Shown here: positions 1 to 17,500 of the stretch, piece by piece | Position numbering within the stretch: position 1 is the stretch's first letter | Layout of the letters: every line of letters starts with the position of its first letter | Assembly (NCBI GenBank): GCA_964036155.1 | Contig: OZ038422.1 | Location: 87,195,201 to 87,259,200 of the forward strand | DNA from: Diploscapter coronatus | Taxonomy: Eukaryota > Nematoda > Chromadorea > Rhabditida > Rhabditidae | Direction: 5' to 3' | Length of the DNA stretch: 64,000 nucleotides | Program-made: the position numbers and the translations under genes | The notes under the pieces: generated by a model | The model's database searches: none | What the model saw: the letters and a program-made list of their open reading frames with translations, nothing else | What the model was told of the DNA's origin: nothing

Positions 1-2152
1 CACGTCTCTGCCAGATAAGGCCGCTGGAACGGCCTTAATTAAGTCGCATAATTAAAAAGTTAACTGCCCTAAGTAAATTCATTTATAATTTCTAGTTAAA
101 ACCTGAGAAAGATAAGTAGCCGAATTAAATGAAGATGATTGCCCCAGTTAAATATTTAATTCCTCTAATTTAAAAAGTGCACTACCTGCGCCTGAATAGG
201 AGTGGGCTTTTCATATTCACTTCTCCTGATCGCCTCCATCAAATACTCGTCGAATCCGAAGTGCGCGAACGAGCAGACAGGATTAGGGGGCAAAAGACCT
301 CCCACTCTCACATTCAGCGAATTTCTCAGCTTCACGATGTCCATATAGTTCATTTTTCTAGGAACATAAATGATTCCTTATCAGTTTTTAACGCGAAAAT
401 GTAACTTTCCATTGAAGAATAAGATTTTTTATCGTGTTTTTCCCAAAACTTTTTTCCTTAAAATAAAGCAAAAATTACTAAAACTCACTCAATATCGGGA
501 TGCGGTTTGTAGAAGTTCTTGATAAACTTCGGGTACTCGATCTGCAAGACTCGAATGATCGTTTATTAAATTCAAAATTGAATATAATCCGAAGTGTTTA
601 GGATTAGTCCCAAGCTAACCCAAGGTGATTAGGGCTAAACTATTTGGCTTCTTGTAAAAGCCGTACACTAGCAAAATAGGCATAAGGGTAGGGGTTTCGG
701 TAGGTTAGGCTAATTCTTTTTCTACTAGAAATACTCTGCACACATGCTGCTCATTATTTTGAGACCAACACATAACCTACCCCTATCCCTGGTATACAGT
801 CATAAATTCGACAAATGTACGACTGTGCGGCTTTTACAAGAAGCCAAATTATTGATTTTTAAGAATACGCTACCTGAGAGTGGTCGATTGTAGGCAGTGG
901 GTCGATGACCTTTTTCCAGGACCAAATGATATTCCCGTCTTCGTCATATTCGAACTCTTCTTCTTGCTCTTCGATTTTAGCCTTGTGCTCTTCCATGTAC
1001 CTGCAAAATTAGCATATAAATTATACTTTAATAGATTTTAAAATTCAGAAGAATATTTTCTGAAAACCACAATAAACTTTCTACAAAAATTCACATAGCC
1101 CAAGAAAATGCGTTATAGTAATCCGAAAAAAGGCTATGCTATTTTTCAAAACCTAGAGTAATATGTTCCAATGAAAACTACAATAACGATAAAATTAGCG
1201 TACTCCCCACCTAAAGAAGGACTCCTGCATATCCTCTTCATCGATGTCCGCCCTGCCCAGGCCTTTCTTGTCCTCGGGCTGCTCTTTTTCCTTCCCGGCC
1301 GCACGAATTTTCTCCTTCTCCTCAGATTGCTTCTTGTCAGTTTCGGCCTGGAATTCGTTATCAATCTATCTCTTATATTTCAAAATTTCATCTAATTTAT
1401 CAGTATTTCATATAATTTATATATCAGTAAATTTCCTATTAGTTCATTTTATCATTTCTTAACATGTTTATTATCTTCTACCAGTCTAAAATGTTTTTCG
1501 TCAATGTTATCATTTCTTCTCAATTGATATTCGTATAGTCATACATTTTCTTATCAGGAAATTTGTATCATTATCAGTTTACCTGCTTATTGATATCAGC
1601 CATGAAGGCGTCCAGTTCGTCCTCTTCATCATTGTCGTCTGCTTTCTTTGAGCTGCTCGTTTCTTCATCAAGTCGTCTTTCTGAAAACAAATTTATCAGA
1701 TAAAAGCTTTAATCACTGATAAGAAAAGAAGCTATAATCTCCGATAAGAAAATCTTTATCACTGATCAAAACAAACATACCAGCCTGCACGCGCTGGTCC
1801 GTCTCACGGCCCTCATCGTCCGAGTCTTCGCCTTCCAGATAACTAAAAAATAGTTTTTAAATTTTGAAACTCATAGACGGAATCATTTGACATACGCGTC
1901 CTCGTAGAGCCGCTTCTTGCGCTCCTTGCGACCACTCGTCGAGCCATACACCAAATTGTTGTACTGAAAATTTTTGTTTCTAGTCAAATAAAGATGAAAA
2001 TGATCTCTAATTGGAGAGGCTTTGATGAAAAATCTTCGAAGATTTAAAAACAGAATAAGTCCATTTTAATGGAGCCTTCAGGATAGTTAAAATAGGCCTA
2101 ATAATGATTTGAAATTTTTAAAAGTCGAAACGTTACAACTAAAGAAAAAATG

Positions 2153-2187
<35 letters not shown>

Positions 2188-2646
2188 CTACCTGCTGCAT
2201 TTTCTGCTCCTCGACTTGTTTGGCGGTGAGCCGCGTGGAAATCGTGTTCGCATTTGACGTCGCGCCCGACGACGTCGTTAGTTCGGTCGGTGGCGGCACG
2301 TTGTTCATCGCGCCGTGCAAGGCCGCTCCTGGAGTTTTTCTTCTTTTCAAAAAAATAAAATTGAAATAAATATCCTCGAAGTATCGCCCCAGAAAACTTC
2401 ACTATAAGTAATTTTTCGAAGAGAATTGCAAAAAAAAAATCGTCTAACAAATTGTATTGTGTTTGAATTATGAATTATAAAAAAAAAAATAAAAAGAATA
2501 AGAAAAATGTTTAAAAATGAAAAACCTTGTCCATAAGTGTACTCCTTGGATCCGGCCGCAGTGGAAGTCGATGAGCTGTTTGCTGACGCCGAGACGAACC
2601 GATTCTGGTAGCCCCCGAATGCATAGCCACGTCCCCGGAATGACAT
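1..2646 (-). CDS. DDX42: DDX42/SF3b125-like DEAD-box RNA helicase, N-terminal part (runs off left edge)
   Basis: Spliced minus-strand gene. Exons seen: about 2526-2646 (start, MSFRGRGYAFGG), 2192-2328, 1894-1962, 1779-1841, 1582-1681, 1208-1347, 881-1000, 489-541, 186-351 and 1-33. The acidic and lysine-rich N-terminal region leads to VIDPLPTIDHSQ, then FAHFGFDEYLMEAIRRSEY and PTPIQ, which is the Q motif in the form typical of DDX42. The last visible exon reads AVPAALSGRDV, just before motif I. The Walker A, DEAD and SAT motifs lie outside the window. DDX42 is known as a U2 snRNP/SF3b-associated ATP-dependent RNA helicase of the nucleus. A TTTGCAG acceptor lies directly before the ATG, suggesting a trans-spliced or 5'-UTR-spliced leader. 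Several exon edges are approximate; the family call is strong. Confidence 0.88.
640..851. mobile_element. MITE-like inverted-repeat element in DDX42 intron
   Basis: The left end (TTTGGCTTCTTGTAAAAGCC, near 643) is repeated as its reverse complement at the right end (GGCTTTTACAAGAAGCCAAA, near 829-848). The interior has no ORF. It also holds a second, weaker pair (GGGTAGGGG at about 688 against CCTACCCCTATCC near 776). It fills most of the intron between two DDX42 exons. I infer a non-autonomous DNA transposon from the structure; no transposase is present. Confidence 0.75.
2153..2181. repeat. 29-nt homopolymer T run
   Basis: An uninterrupted T run on the plus strand lies just downstream of a DDX42 exon, within an intron (A run on the coding strand). 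It is probably slippage-prone and its length may be an assembly approximation. Confidence 0.9.
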
Positions 2647-3238
2647 CTGCAAACAAGTTCGTTGAAAAACAAAACTAAAAAAAATAAAAATTGAGAAATT
2701 TCAATTTTAAAACCTCGAAAAAGCGAGCTATAATATATTTTCAGATCCAATTTGAACTTCAAATTCCAAATTTTACGGGAAAAACGAAGAAAATAAATTA
2801 CAAATGAAATGAACGAAATAACGAGTAGCATCGAAATAAACAGGCGCGTCCTGCATTTAACGCGCTCCCTCCCGCTTGTCCTTTCCTAGATCGAAGTAAC
2901 TCTCAGAACGTGTCTATTTGATATGAAAATTCAAAACTCCATCTTTAAAAATTCGGGGAGGAATTTTTATGGTAAATCGACCCCTCTGAATCCCGAATTT
3001 GGGGTCGAGGATTTTTAAGACTTTAAAATGATGAAATAACTAATTTCCGCTCTCTCAGAAACTTAATTGAGTCGAGAATTTTTCAAATATTTACTTGTTT
3101 AGAAATAATTTATTTCTGCATGAAATTATTGTGAGATTCATCGAGTGAGACGTTGCGTTTTTGCCGGCCTCTTGTATTCCCCACCACTTTTTCCCTCTAC
3201 TTCCCTCTCCTACTCCCTCCTCAAAAAGTGGCTGTGGA
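2647..3238. other. Intergenic spacer between DDX42 and the MAPK gene
   Basis: About 590 bp lie between the DDX42 start and the stop of the upstream kinase gene. No convincing ORF is visible. The distal part holds one hairpin element (3166-3250) that runs into the kinase ORF. Confidence 0.6.

Positions 3239-3250
<12 letters not shown>
3166..3250. mobile_element. Hairpin MITE, family A copy 1, overlapping the MAPK stop codon
   Basis: GGCCTCTTGTATTCCCCACC at the left is matched by the reverse complement of the right arm (GTGGACTACAAAAGGCC), with a pyrimidine-rich interior. Related copies lie at 8178-8258 and 17697-17800, both with the TTGTATTC...CACACCCAC / GGGTGTGGAATACAGGAGG ends. The right arm contains the TAG that ends the kinase ORF (3239-3241). 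Confidence 0.7.
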
Positions 3251-7163
<3,913 letters not shown>

Positions 7164-7501
7164 TATTTAATTTTATAGAGGTAGAAGAGTTTTTCGATAG
7201 AAAAATTTCAAATACAGTCACATATGCTCATGAGGGAAGTATCTCCATTTTTATATAGAGCTGATAAGGCTTCATGGGAAGCCAACGCCCTGTTTTAAAA
7301 TGCAGAATTACATAAAATTTTGAAAAGTGCTGATAAGAAGTAATTAAAGCTAAAACCTATCGGAGGCAAATATGTATGACGAATTTCGGGCTTTATGGGT
7401 CTTTTTCCTTCTTAATTTAAAAGATTCAACTCACAGACATATTGTTCGTCGCTTTGTCTCTGAATTTGCTTCGAGGTTTGTCGTTGCTTTTCTCGACTCA
7501 T

Positions 7502-8583
7502 CGATTTTTCGCCATTGAATCGTCAACTTTAAACCATTATACTCGGATTAAACTAATCAGTTTCTTCTAAAATTATCGTTTTGTCATCGGTCATACGAAG
7601 AAAAGCCGAGATTAAAATTAACGTCACGATAAACTGCAAGTATTTGAGAAAATGTGATTTGAAATTATCATCAACTTAAAATAATGCTGGTCAATTTTAA
7701 AATGAATTACATATGACGAAGAAAATTGGAATGTCCAAATTTTGAAAAACGCCTTTCTGACGGAGGGCGCAAGGAAACGCGAATTACTGAAATAATCGAT
7801 TTTCGCTGTTGGCGAAGCGGGGAAGAAATAAGGGCTGATGTTCACAAATGAAGTCTACCTGAGAAGGTGGAGAGATAACTTCTAGCAAACAGAGATAAGA
7901 GCGTTGCGAAATAGCACATGAAAATAATAGACAACCAGACGTGAAGTCAATGTTAAGTCGTCGGGCATATCAACGCATTCAAATATGCACCATAAGGTAA
8001 CGCAATTCTGAATCTGATGCTTAGAGGTAGGGCTAATTTAGGAGGTAGAAGAGATGAAAACGAAGTAACAACCTGTTTTTCAAACGGCCAAACGGCGAGA
8101 AATTACGTAACCTCTATTCACCTTTTCTTTCTCCTTCACTCTACTTTCTTGTTTCGAATAATTTCTTACAAAAAATGACCTTTTGTATTCCACACCCACT
8201 TTTTGAGTAGATATTAGGAGAAAAGAAAAGTGAGCGCGGGTGTGGAATACAGGAGGCCCAAAAACACCACCGGCCTCTATCATTTCATTAGCATTTGATC
8301 AAATCTGTTTATTATATTGTCGTCGTATATTTACTCCTCTGAGTTGAGCATCAAAGGTCAATAAAAATGAAGATATTCAATTAGAATTTTTAAAGAGATC
8401 TGCAGAAAATCGACTTGTGTTTTTTTTCCAATTTTTACATATTATTTGTAACTCTTTAGTTCTTCTACATCGAATCAAATTGTTTTATTAAAGCTCGGAA
8501 ACTTAAATGTCAAAATGACTAAAAATTGACCCATAGGAATCGAAAACTTATGCAATATTCGAGGAATGCAACGTGTAAAAAGC
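7502..8583. other. Intergenic spacer between kinase 5' end and BTBD8-like 3' end
   Basis: About 1.1 kb, AT-rich, with no convincing coding exon. It should hold the kinase promoter and the 3' UTR of the BTBD8-like gene. One family-A hairpin (8178-8258) lies inside. Confidence 0.6.
8178..8258. mobile_element. Hairpin MITE, family A copy 2
   Basis: TTTTGTATTCCACACCCAC on the left pairs with GGGTGTGGAATACAGGAGG on the right across about 40 nt. The sequence is close to the copies at 3166 and 17697. Confidence 0.85.
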
Positions 8584-11500
8584 TCATTTTTCAATGGAGT
8601 TTGTGTCTTTTTTCGGGCCTCGGATTGGAGGCTTCTGTGGAGTTTTCGAAGTTGAGGTTGAAGTTGCTGGAGTGGCTGACTTGGCAGCTTCTTTCGGTCT
8701 CGCAACTCCACTTTGAAGTTTCGAAGTCGCGGTTGGAGGAGCTCTTTGAGTTGTTTGGGTTGTAGCTTTGGGAATTGCGCTTTGTCTTGGGGTTGGAGTC
8801 TTCGAAATTGACATCTGAAAATTTAACTTCATATCATTTTTAAAAAAAATTTAATTAAATTCATTCTTTATATTGTTGATGCCCAAATCTGGGAGGCGTG
8901 CAAAGTGGTGCACAGTTATTTTTAGTGGTTAGAGAGAGACTGGCTTAAAATTCATTCCTTCTTCCCTCATTTTCGATCTTTCAGACTTTGGCAACAACAG
9001 TAAAACAATCATGAAAAGAGGGCCCACACTTTATAAAACTATTTTAAAAAATCGAAGATCATCATCAACTTGCATTTTAAATTCACATTAAATTCTTACA
9101 TTAGCACTAGCGGTGGGTTGTCTTAGAGAAGAAGGTTTTGTAACGACGGGTTTGAAACTAGGAGGGCCGGATACTGTAGACGCAGATTCCTGTACCATGG
9201 GTTTGACGACGGATTTTGGTTTCGCCGCAGCAGGTAGTTCTGCGGATTTGGCGGCGTCTGGGTTCGGTAAACCACTAGACTTCGGTCCGGCCATGATGGT
9301 ATGCGTGGTCTGTCTTTCTAGTCGGCCCTGAAATTTCGAATTTATGCCATTTTATTTCAGAGGTATAATAAGTTTATTACATCTTCACTTTCGATAACTC
9401 TCTTCTTGACTGGCGACTTTTTCCGGGCCATTTCCGTATTTCTCTCTTTCAACTTCGGCGATTCCACCTTTTTAGGCAACGATTTATCAGGCGTTTCGAT
9501 ACCCTAAATTTGATGAATAAATAAATAAAGGTGTGCTAACTTCTACCGTAGCTTCTTTCGCATTTGAGCTTGAAGGAGATTTGTCTTTGGCAACGTGTGG
9601 CGCAGTAGTAGGAGTAGTCATTTCAATTTTCGCTTCTTGATTTCCAGAGATTGCTGTCGGCTTTTCATGCTTCGATACAGGCCTTGGAATTTCGGGCTTC
9701 TTTTGCTGAGTAGTGACAATATTTGAAGTTGACGGTTTAGGCTTCTCTGAAAATATGTAATGTTTAATAAAAATTAGCATATTCTATTGTTGATGACCGA
9801 AATCTCGGAGACAGAAAACGAGAAGGGAAAGAAGCGGTTTTAGGCCAGTCTCTCTCCTTTTCGTGTGCTATTTCTCGCTTTTCTAACCACTAAAATAGCT
9901 GTGCACCACTTTGCACGCCTCCCAGATTTGGGCATCATGATACTAAGTACCCGGTGGTAAGTTGTCTTTGACGGGCTTTTTGACTGGTAATTTTGCCTGG
10001 GAAGTTTTCGACGAAGCTTCTGTTTTCGATGTTGGAATCAGTGATTTTTGCGGTACGTCGGCAATTTTCGAAATGTCATTTGCGCTCCCTGATTTGGATA
10101 CGTCTTCGGATGAGTTGATTCCTGGCGATTGCTCGATAATCGACAGAGGTCGAAATGTTCTGAAAACAATCATAAAAATAAGGATAGGGTAATACAATTT
10201 GAATCGTAAAACTTATTATATTGTAATTTATATCGCAGGATATTATGATATAAAGCAAATAAGATTGTAGCTTAATATAATATGATCTAAGAAAATATTA
10301 TTCGTAATCTATCTATAGTTTAAAGGTATCAGTAATGCCTATTTTAATTGTATTTTCTAATTTTAGGCCGAAAAATTGACCTCTCAGCACTCTTAGCCCT
10401 TTGTTGATACTGACTGGCACCCATTCGAACGCCTGTAGAAGCGCTCCTTTTATAGCTCCTATTGTGACTCGATAGCCTAGGGGGCGGGGCTTTAGCTTGC
10501 CTCATTTCGATGAATAGTCCCGCTGAAAAAATAGAAATTTTCAAAAATACAAAAAACAACAAAAACAAATAATAATATTGTAGAAAAATAATTACACATC
10601 GTCGTTATATACAAAATGTTTAGTAACTTTAAAAATAGTAATCTACTATGAATAATTGAATCGTTACATGAAAGATAGTGAGTCTTAGATATTTTCTCGA
10701 TGTGTATGTTTCATATGTATATAACAGGTTATTTTTCAGGTTGCACTAATTTAAAAGCACTGCTTACTCTCTTGAATCCTAGCTTGGGTCGCTCTATCTA
10801 ATAAGTTCCATGCATCAGAATTGACTACGGACGCAGCATAATGAAGTAAATGTTTATCGACCATCTCTTGGAGTCTTTTTACCAAAGTTATGAATCTCTT
10901 AAGCAATCGTTTTTTATATTATCTTTAATTTCATGTAATAATAGTTTTTATCCTTACCGTACTCCACTTTTCGAACTGCATGGATAAAGCTATAGATTTC
11001 TTTGGTGAGGCTTGACTTTGCAGGTAATCATCTTGGATTTCTTCGAGTAAATCTAAAGAATAAGTAATTTAAATAGATTAAATGAGTTGAAAATATATAC
11101 CATTTAATCCAATATAAGTCTTAATAGCAACATCAGCTGATAAGGAATGTATTAACGCTGGTAGCAATTCCTCGAGCAATCCCAGATTCAAGGCTAGTCC
11201 TTTTCCTTGTTGCTTGAAGGATTTCGAAGTAACTACCAGATGGAAGGAATGGGTTAAATATTGCATCGACACATTTAATATATCGTCTACTAATGATAAT
11301 ACCTAAAATATGAAAACATCATCATCTAGAAACATTGTTTCACGTTATGATGCAAATATACTATCGTTTCAAAATATATATAATGGAATGATAGTGATGA
11401 TAATATTAAATAAAGGTTAATAACTATTATGTGTTAGTATTGTTGATAGCCGAAAATGAGAGCAGAAATAATGAATTTTAGGCCAGTCTCTCTCTAACTA

Positions 11501-14500
11501 CTAAAAATAACTGCACCACTTTGTACACCTCCTAGATTTCGGCATCAGCAATATTGAGTTTCTCAGACCAACAATTTTCATGATATTACACAAAATTTTG
11601 ATGCTATTATTAAATACCGTAATCCTAAAAATTAGCATATCATCGTCATACCTGTGAAGCGGATTCAGCCTTCAGTCTGGGCAACGCTACTTGCAGCCTT
11701 TCACATCCTAGCATAGTTTCGATAACGGTTTCATCATTAAGTTGCTCGATAACCGCTTCATAGCATTCTTTCTGCCATTGCTCGGGTAGATAAATGAACA
11801 CTCGACCCTTCCAAATACGGGCGAAATGTTTGGCCTGCCAGGCCATCGCTTCGTCATATAAAGGACGGAGTCCTCTTAAATGTCAACTTCAATTCTCAAT
11901 ATTTCAATTTCAATACCCTTAATCATAACAGCAACTTGGGAACCGCGAGACACTACGAGACATTTAGAAGCGATGTAGGAAAAAGCCTGTCATCCCCATA
12001 CCCTACCCTAATCCTATACTATTTTGCGTTATGCCTCGTGTCCCGCGGTTTCCAAATAGCCATATCATAACTTTGGTTTTAATTCACAATTAAAAAACTC
12101 AAAGATAAGGGTCAACGTTATCAAATTCCAATGTTTATACATGAACTCATAAATAAATTTCAATTTGATACCTAATGGATTGTAATTGTGGTAAACAGTC
12201 AAATACAGACGCTACACAGCTGGCGCAAGGTCTATGGAACCAATGACATCTAAAATCATATATGTTTAGATTTAATACACTAATGATATTTAAACATATT
12301 TTGAATCAAAGGGGTTTCATTATTAAAGTAAATTATTTTATAAATAGGGCACCTAGTGGCTTTTAAATGAAGAGCTACGACATCTGCCAAATCCTTGTGG
12401 TTTAAATGGGTGGCTAAAGCTATGACTTCCCAGGCATCAACATCGTCTAAATCATATTGCCAATGACCGATAACTTGAGACGCGAAATAAATGATGCGCA
12501 CAGCTTCGAATATGCGAAGTATGTATTACATATATGCACAAATAGTCGTCGAACTCATTCGTTTGAATATTATGCAATAGTGGAAAGTTTGCTGCTGGCA
12601 AACAACGCGTTAATTGCCGAACATCAAAAGTCCGCGTCATTTACTTCGTCTCAAGTAATCGACCATTAAAACGCATTACTATTGTCTTTTATTTATCTTA
12701 ATTTTAAGGATCTTTTATTGTCCATACCTGGAATGGAAGTTAGCCCTCCATACAGAAAGCATAGAAGAAAGTGGACGGCGTTTTTCGAGAAACCCATCAT
12801 CTCAACTCGCTTCGACTTAAGCAATTGTTGCCTGAAGAAGGCACAGGTAGCGGAAAGAATGCATCTAAAATCAATGGGTTTAATAATAAAAATAGGTACA
12901 TTTGAAATTGAGTCCTTTACTTATGCGCATGAAGATCGCCGTCCTGCGTCCTAATTATCACATCCGTATCTTCGTTATTCGAGTACATTTGCATTAGATC
13001 GGCCGCCAATTTACTGGCCGGGGTCTTGTCGGTGTTTATCATTGGGGGTACTAAATCAAACTGCATTAATCCATATTTAAAACTCATTATTAGGGGAACT
13101 AGATAAAATTGCATTATTGATCACCAATTGCTATCAAGCTAAGTATAAATTATGATATATCATTATACGATCTAAAACATCGCTTGTTTCAATATATATT
13201 TAATTACTGTAATGGCCGATAACTTGAGACGAAATAAATAGTGCACAAATTCAAACATGCAAAGTGTGTGCGTTGCGTATGCACAAATTGCACAAATAGT
13301 CGTCACATTCATTCATTAAATTGATAAATTATTGTAAGGCTTGCTACAGCATAACGCGCTGCCAATTTCTGCGCATCAAAATTGCGTTTCATTTATTTGT
13401 CTCAAGTTGTCCGTCATTAACCATATAAAATGCACACCTTCGTTACTCGGCGTCATAACATCGATGCTTGTCAGTGAGGTTAACGACGTCATGGATAGTC
13501 TCTTGGATAAAGATAGGCCGATGCTTCTGGCCTTCAAATTATCCAGGGCTGATCCCCTGCCACTTCTCGGCTCATCTTCACGAGAAGGTTCGTTGCCATT
13601 TCCGTTGTCCAGTCCGAAAAACATCGGGAAAATTTGTTTTTGGCCTGAAATTTTCGTTTTTGGCCTAGAGTTTTAGTTTTTAGCCTAAAATTTCAGTTTT
13701 CTCATCCTACTTACCCCCCGAAGACCGTTTTCTCACGACTATATGCTCCTTCTTCTGAACTTGTTCGTTGGCATCTTGAAGGCTGTCTAGTCGGATGAAT
13801 TTGCTCATGCCGGCTGAAAATTTGCATTTTTCGATACAAGCTTTTCTCGGGTTTACCGTTTTCCCTACTGGTCCGTCGTCTTTGGGCTGCGGCGGCAGCC
13901 TCTAACCGCCGACGTCGATCTTCAGCCACATTTAAAATTTCCTCTTCCTCAGGAATATCGGCCACCTAAAATAAAAAAAAAATTGTAATCGAAATTTCTA
14001 TCGTTGATTGGAGAGCAAAGTCGCGATATTCATGCAACAGCAATTAGAAATCGAATTTGGAGGAGCGAAATAGTCAGTCGCGTAGAAGAGAAACGAGAGA
14101 CGAATAGCATGCAATTTTTGAATATCGACGCGTTCTCTCCAATCAATAATACTAAGTTTTATATGAATGCCCAGAAAATTCCGAGTTTACAGACCTCGCT
14201 CCTCGTCCCTAACGAATAAACTGATCCCCCAATCGGAGAGTTGGCAGCTAAGTCGCGAAATGAAGTCATACTTGGAAGTGATGGGGGTGGGACCTGAACG
14301 ATTTGCTATTGCCATTTTAATCCTGAAAATTTGACACTTCTTACCGATGACGTCATACAACTCGAATAGGGGTTCATCTTAGCGTAATTCATAGCAAATT
14401 GTTGATAATATGGTTGATGGTGCTGGGACATGGAACCCATTTGGCCCATTTGTGGTCCCATCTGAGGACCCATTTGGTATCCGCCGCTGAATATAGTCTG

Positions 14501-17500
14501 GGCGGGGACCATTGGTATCGCGTAGTGATGATGACTAGTGGGAGGCATATGGTATGGAGGCGGGTAGGTCAAATATGAGGGCTCAGGAGGGGGCATCATC
14601 TAAAGGTCCTTAAATTTTTGAAAATATGCCAATTTTTGCCTGATATGGTGGCGGATAAATCATTTGTTGATTCTGTTGTTGCTGTTGTTGTTGTTGTATT
14701 GTATTCCTCATATTCTGACCGCTCATCATAACCCTTCTTGGAGAGCTTTGTGAGGAGGAAATCTTAAATAGTATGATTTTTGTTAAAAGTGGGAGGGGCT
14801 AAAATCTGAAGCAATTACCCCGGGCTGCTGCTGATTGCAAATTTGCGGCGCAGTTTGCGGCTTTTCGGGGAGAGACGGCTGCTGCAGCCCGGTAGTGTTA
14901 GTGTCAACAGACGCTTCCAGCGACGGCGTCACTTCGTCGTCGGGGATTCTGAAGTTGGCAACGACGTCAGGATTACGGTAATTTCAGATGATGCGTACCT
15001 ATCGTCCGTCTCTCCCTTCATAAAATCCAGCTCTACAGATTCCTCCATAGCGGAGTTCGTTAAATTCGAGGTACGAGACGCTGCCGAGTCCCCTAAAGTT
15101 GAAGTTTGCATGTTTATATTGATTTTTAGGGGAGGTGTTAAGCAGTGTGAAATCGTGTTATTTCTACATACAAAAATGTATCTCTGAATCTGAGAATTTC
15201 TGCAGTGCTAAAGAAATGGCGAATAGAAGCAGCTGATCCTCACACAAATGTATACCTTTAATTACTCGATTCGGGATTTTTCGCTGTCGCATTATTTCGC
15301 GACATTTCTCACAAACTTAAAAATTTGAATGAAATTTTTTCAAAAATAGAGAGATCTAAAATGTTCATTTTAATTCAAATGAAGTTCTCACGTTGATCAT
15401 CCGGATTCTGCTCACTTTGTTCATTAGGAATAGCCGCGATTTCATCCTCTGTATAGACAGAATGAATGAAGAACTCTAATCCGGCTGAATCGATATCTCC
15501 AATAGCCACCTAGAATATGAATTATTTACGATATGCTAATTTAAAGTTACAGTTTATTTGTGATTTACTATAATTTAAAGCTATCCCTTATTATTACTTC
15601 GAATGTGCTAATATTAAAACTCATTTATTTTAAAATATATGCCAATTTTGAACAACCTCTCGCATCTTCCCCTCCTGTTTGGGACCCATCGCGGCAATTG
15701 TGGCCTCGACGTGTCGTTGATAGAACCCGGGGGCACGAGCCCTGAGAATGCATTCGTGGGCGGGCAGTTTCTTCCCATCCGCAGCCACTAAGACCAAATC
15801 GGCCGTCGCCATTTCGCCGACCTCAAGATTCAAAAGTTGTAATTTTCGAATTTCATTAAAAATATATACAGCCTTCGATGTATATAATAAAAAGCTTGAT
15901 CTTCATTCCATAAACAATTAGACGATATTTATTAAGCTTGATATTTATGCGAAAAAAGTATTATATTACAAGTTTAAGAGTTGATCTTCGCAGTCTAAGA
16001 TATGTAATAAAAATTCAAAATCCTGACCTTCGTTGTAAAACTTGTATATCATTTCATAAATTATGTTAATTTTCCCACCAAGCTACTCATTTGTCGTCGT
16101 ATTTTCTCGGCGATACGTGTTTTCAATTGTTCACGTGCGGTCTGATGCTGCAGCTCTCGCTCCAAGGCAACCGCCGAACGCATCCAAATTATCGAGGGGA
16201 AATGAGGAAACCATTACATAATCCATAAATAGGGCATCTGAAATTGATCAAATATTGAATCATATTGGTGAAGATCAGTTTTTTCGGTAGGATTTATGAA
16301 ATTAAATAAAATAAAAGTTCAATAGATGTAGGAAAAATCAAACTTTTAGAAGTGTTTTTAGATTAAATAATAGAGCAGATCATTAAGTGTAAGAAAAAGC
16401 CTGATGTTCACTGGAATTCCATAAATTTGAATGAAGATCAGCCTTTCCAAGAAGCTATATGACATAAATTTTCCAAAGAATGCGCGTGTGTATTTCATGA
16501 AAGGGTAAACATGTCGATATTTACTCCGCTTGCACATGGCTGCTTGCACCAGAGCAACTCGCTCAATGATTACCCTAAATGGGCAGGCGAAATAGTATTG
16601 GGAATCTAAGAGAGGAAAGGATGCAGAGAAAGCGAGAGAAAGAATTTAGAGGGGAAAGAAATTAGAGAAAAAGAAAAAAGATACAATCCTTTCCCATTCA
16701 GACTGAAATTTAGAACACTGAAATGCCTAAATTAGGGAATGAACCTAAATGACGAACGGGCGAAATTTAATTTAACCCAAACTGATGAAAGAATACGTCT
16801 AGACTTTACAATTTTCGGGTTCAAAAATTAGCATATTGTTAAAAATTCAAAATTTAAAAGTTTGTCTATCCTAAAATATGTGAAATTAAAAGTATTTAAA
16901 GACGAGTTTTTTTTATCCAGAAATTAGCATAAATTTTGATCTTTAGAGCTTGCTTATCCTGAAAAATTGAATGTTTAAAGACATTGAAAAGACGAACGAA
17001 AATAAGAAAAAGAAGGAGACGAAAAAGAAAGAAAGAAATAGAATTGACGGAAATTTGAGAAGCTAGACCTTCACTGTGCATCATCAGATTCTCAAGCCAG
17101 CTGAACCCTAGCTTCTCGGTTCTCTGCGACTCTATTATTTTCTCAATACTCTCTCGCTCAATATGTTGTTCTTAAAGAATGTATTAGATGTGAAACATAA
17201 CAAAGAATATTAATATAATAAAGATAAAGGTGGCATAATAATGCCGTAATGAAAATAAATTCCTATAGAAAAATGCAATTTATATAAGTCAAGAGACATG
17301 TGTCATTTAAAAAAATCTAACAATACACGTCTAAATCTAAATTATATATAAGGATCTTATAAATCTAAAATGAAAGCCCTTACAACCTTGTAAAGTCAAA
17401 TATAAGCTCATGATTTTTACGTAGAAGGATTGCCATGCTACACATTTCCACAAAGAGGGAATAGAGTTGTGAATCGATAGAATGAAGCTTCCTCCCTCTC

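Noticed and set aside
16358..16578. Possible extra exon ([16 protein letters not shown]) between BTBD8-like exons
   Set aside because: It has an acceptor-like start but its phase does not fit either neighbour, while the direct join of 17047 to about 16240 is in phase.
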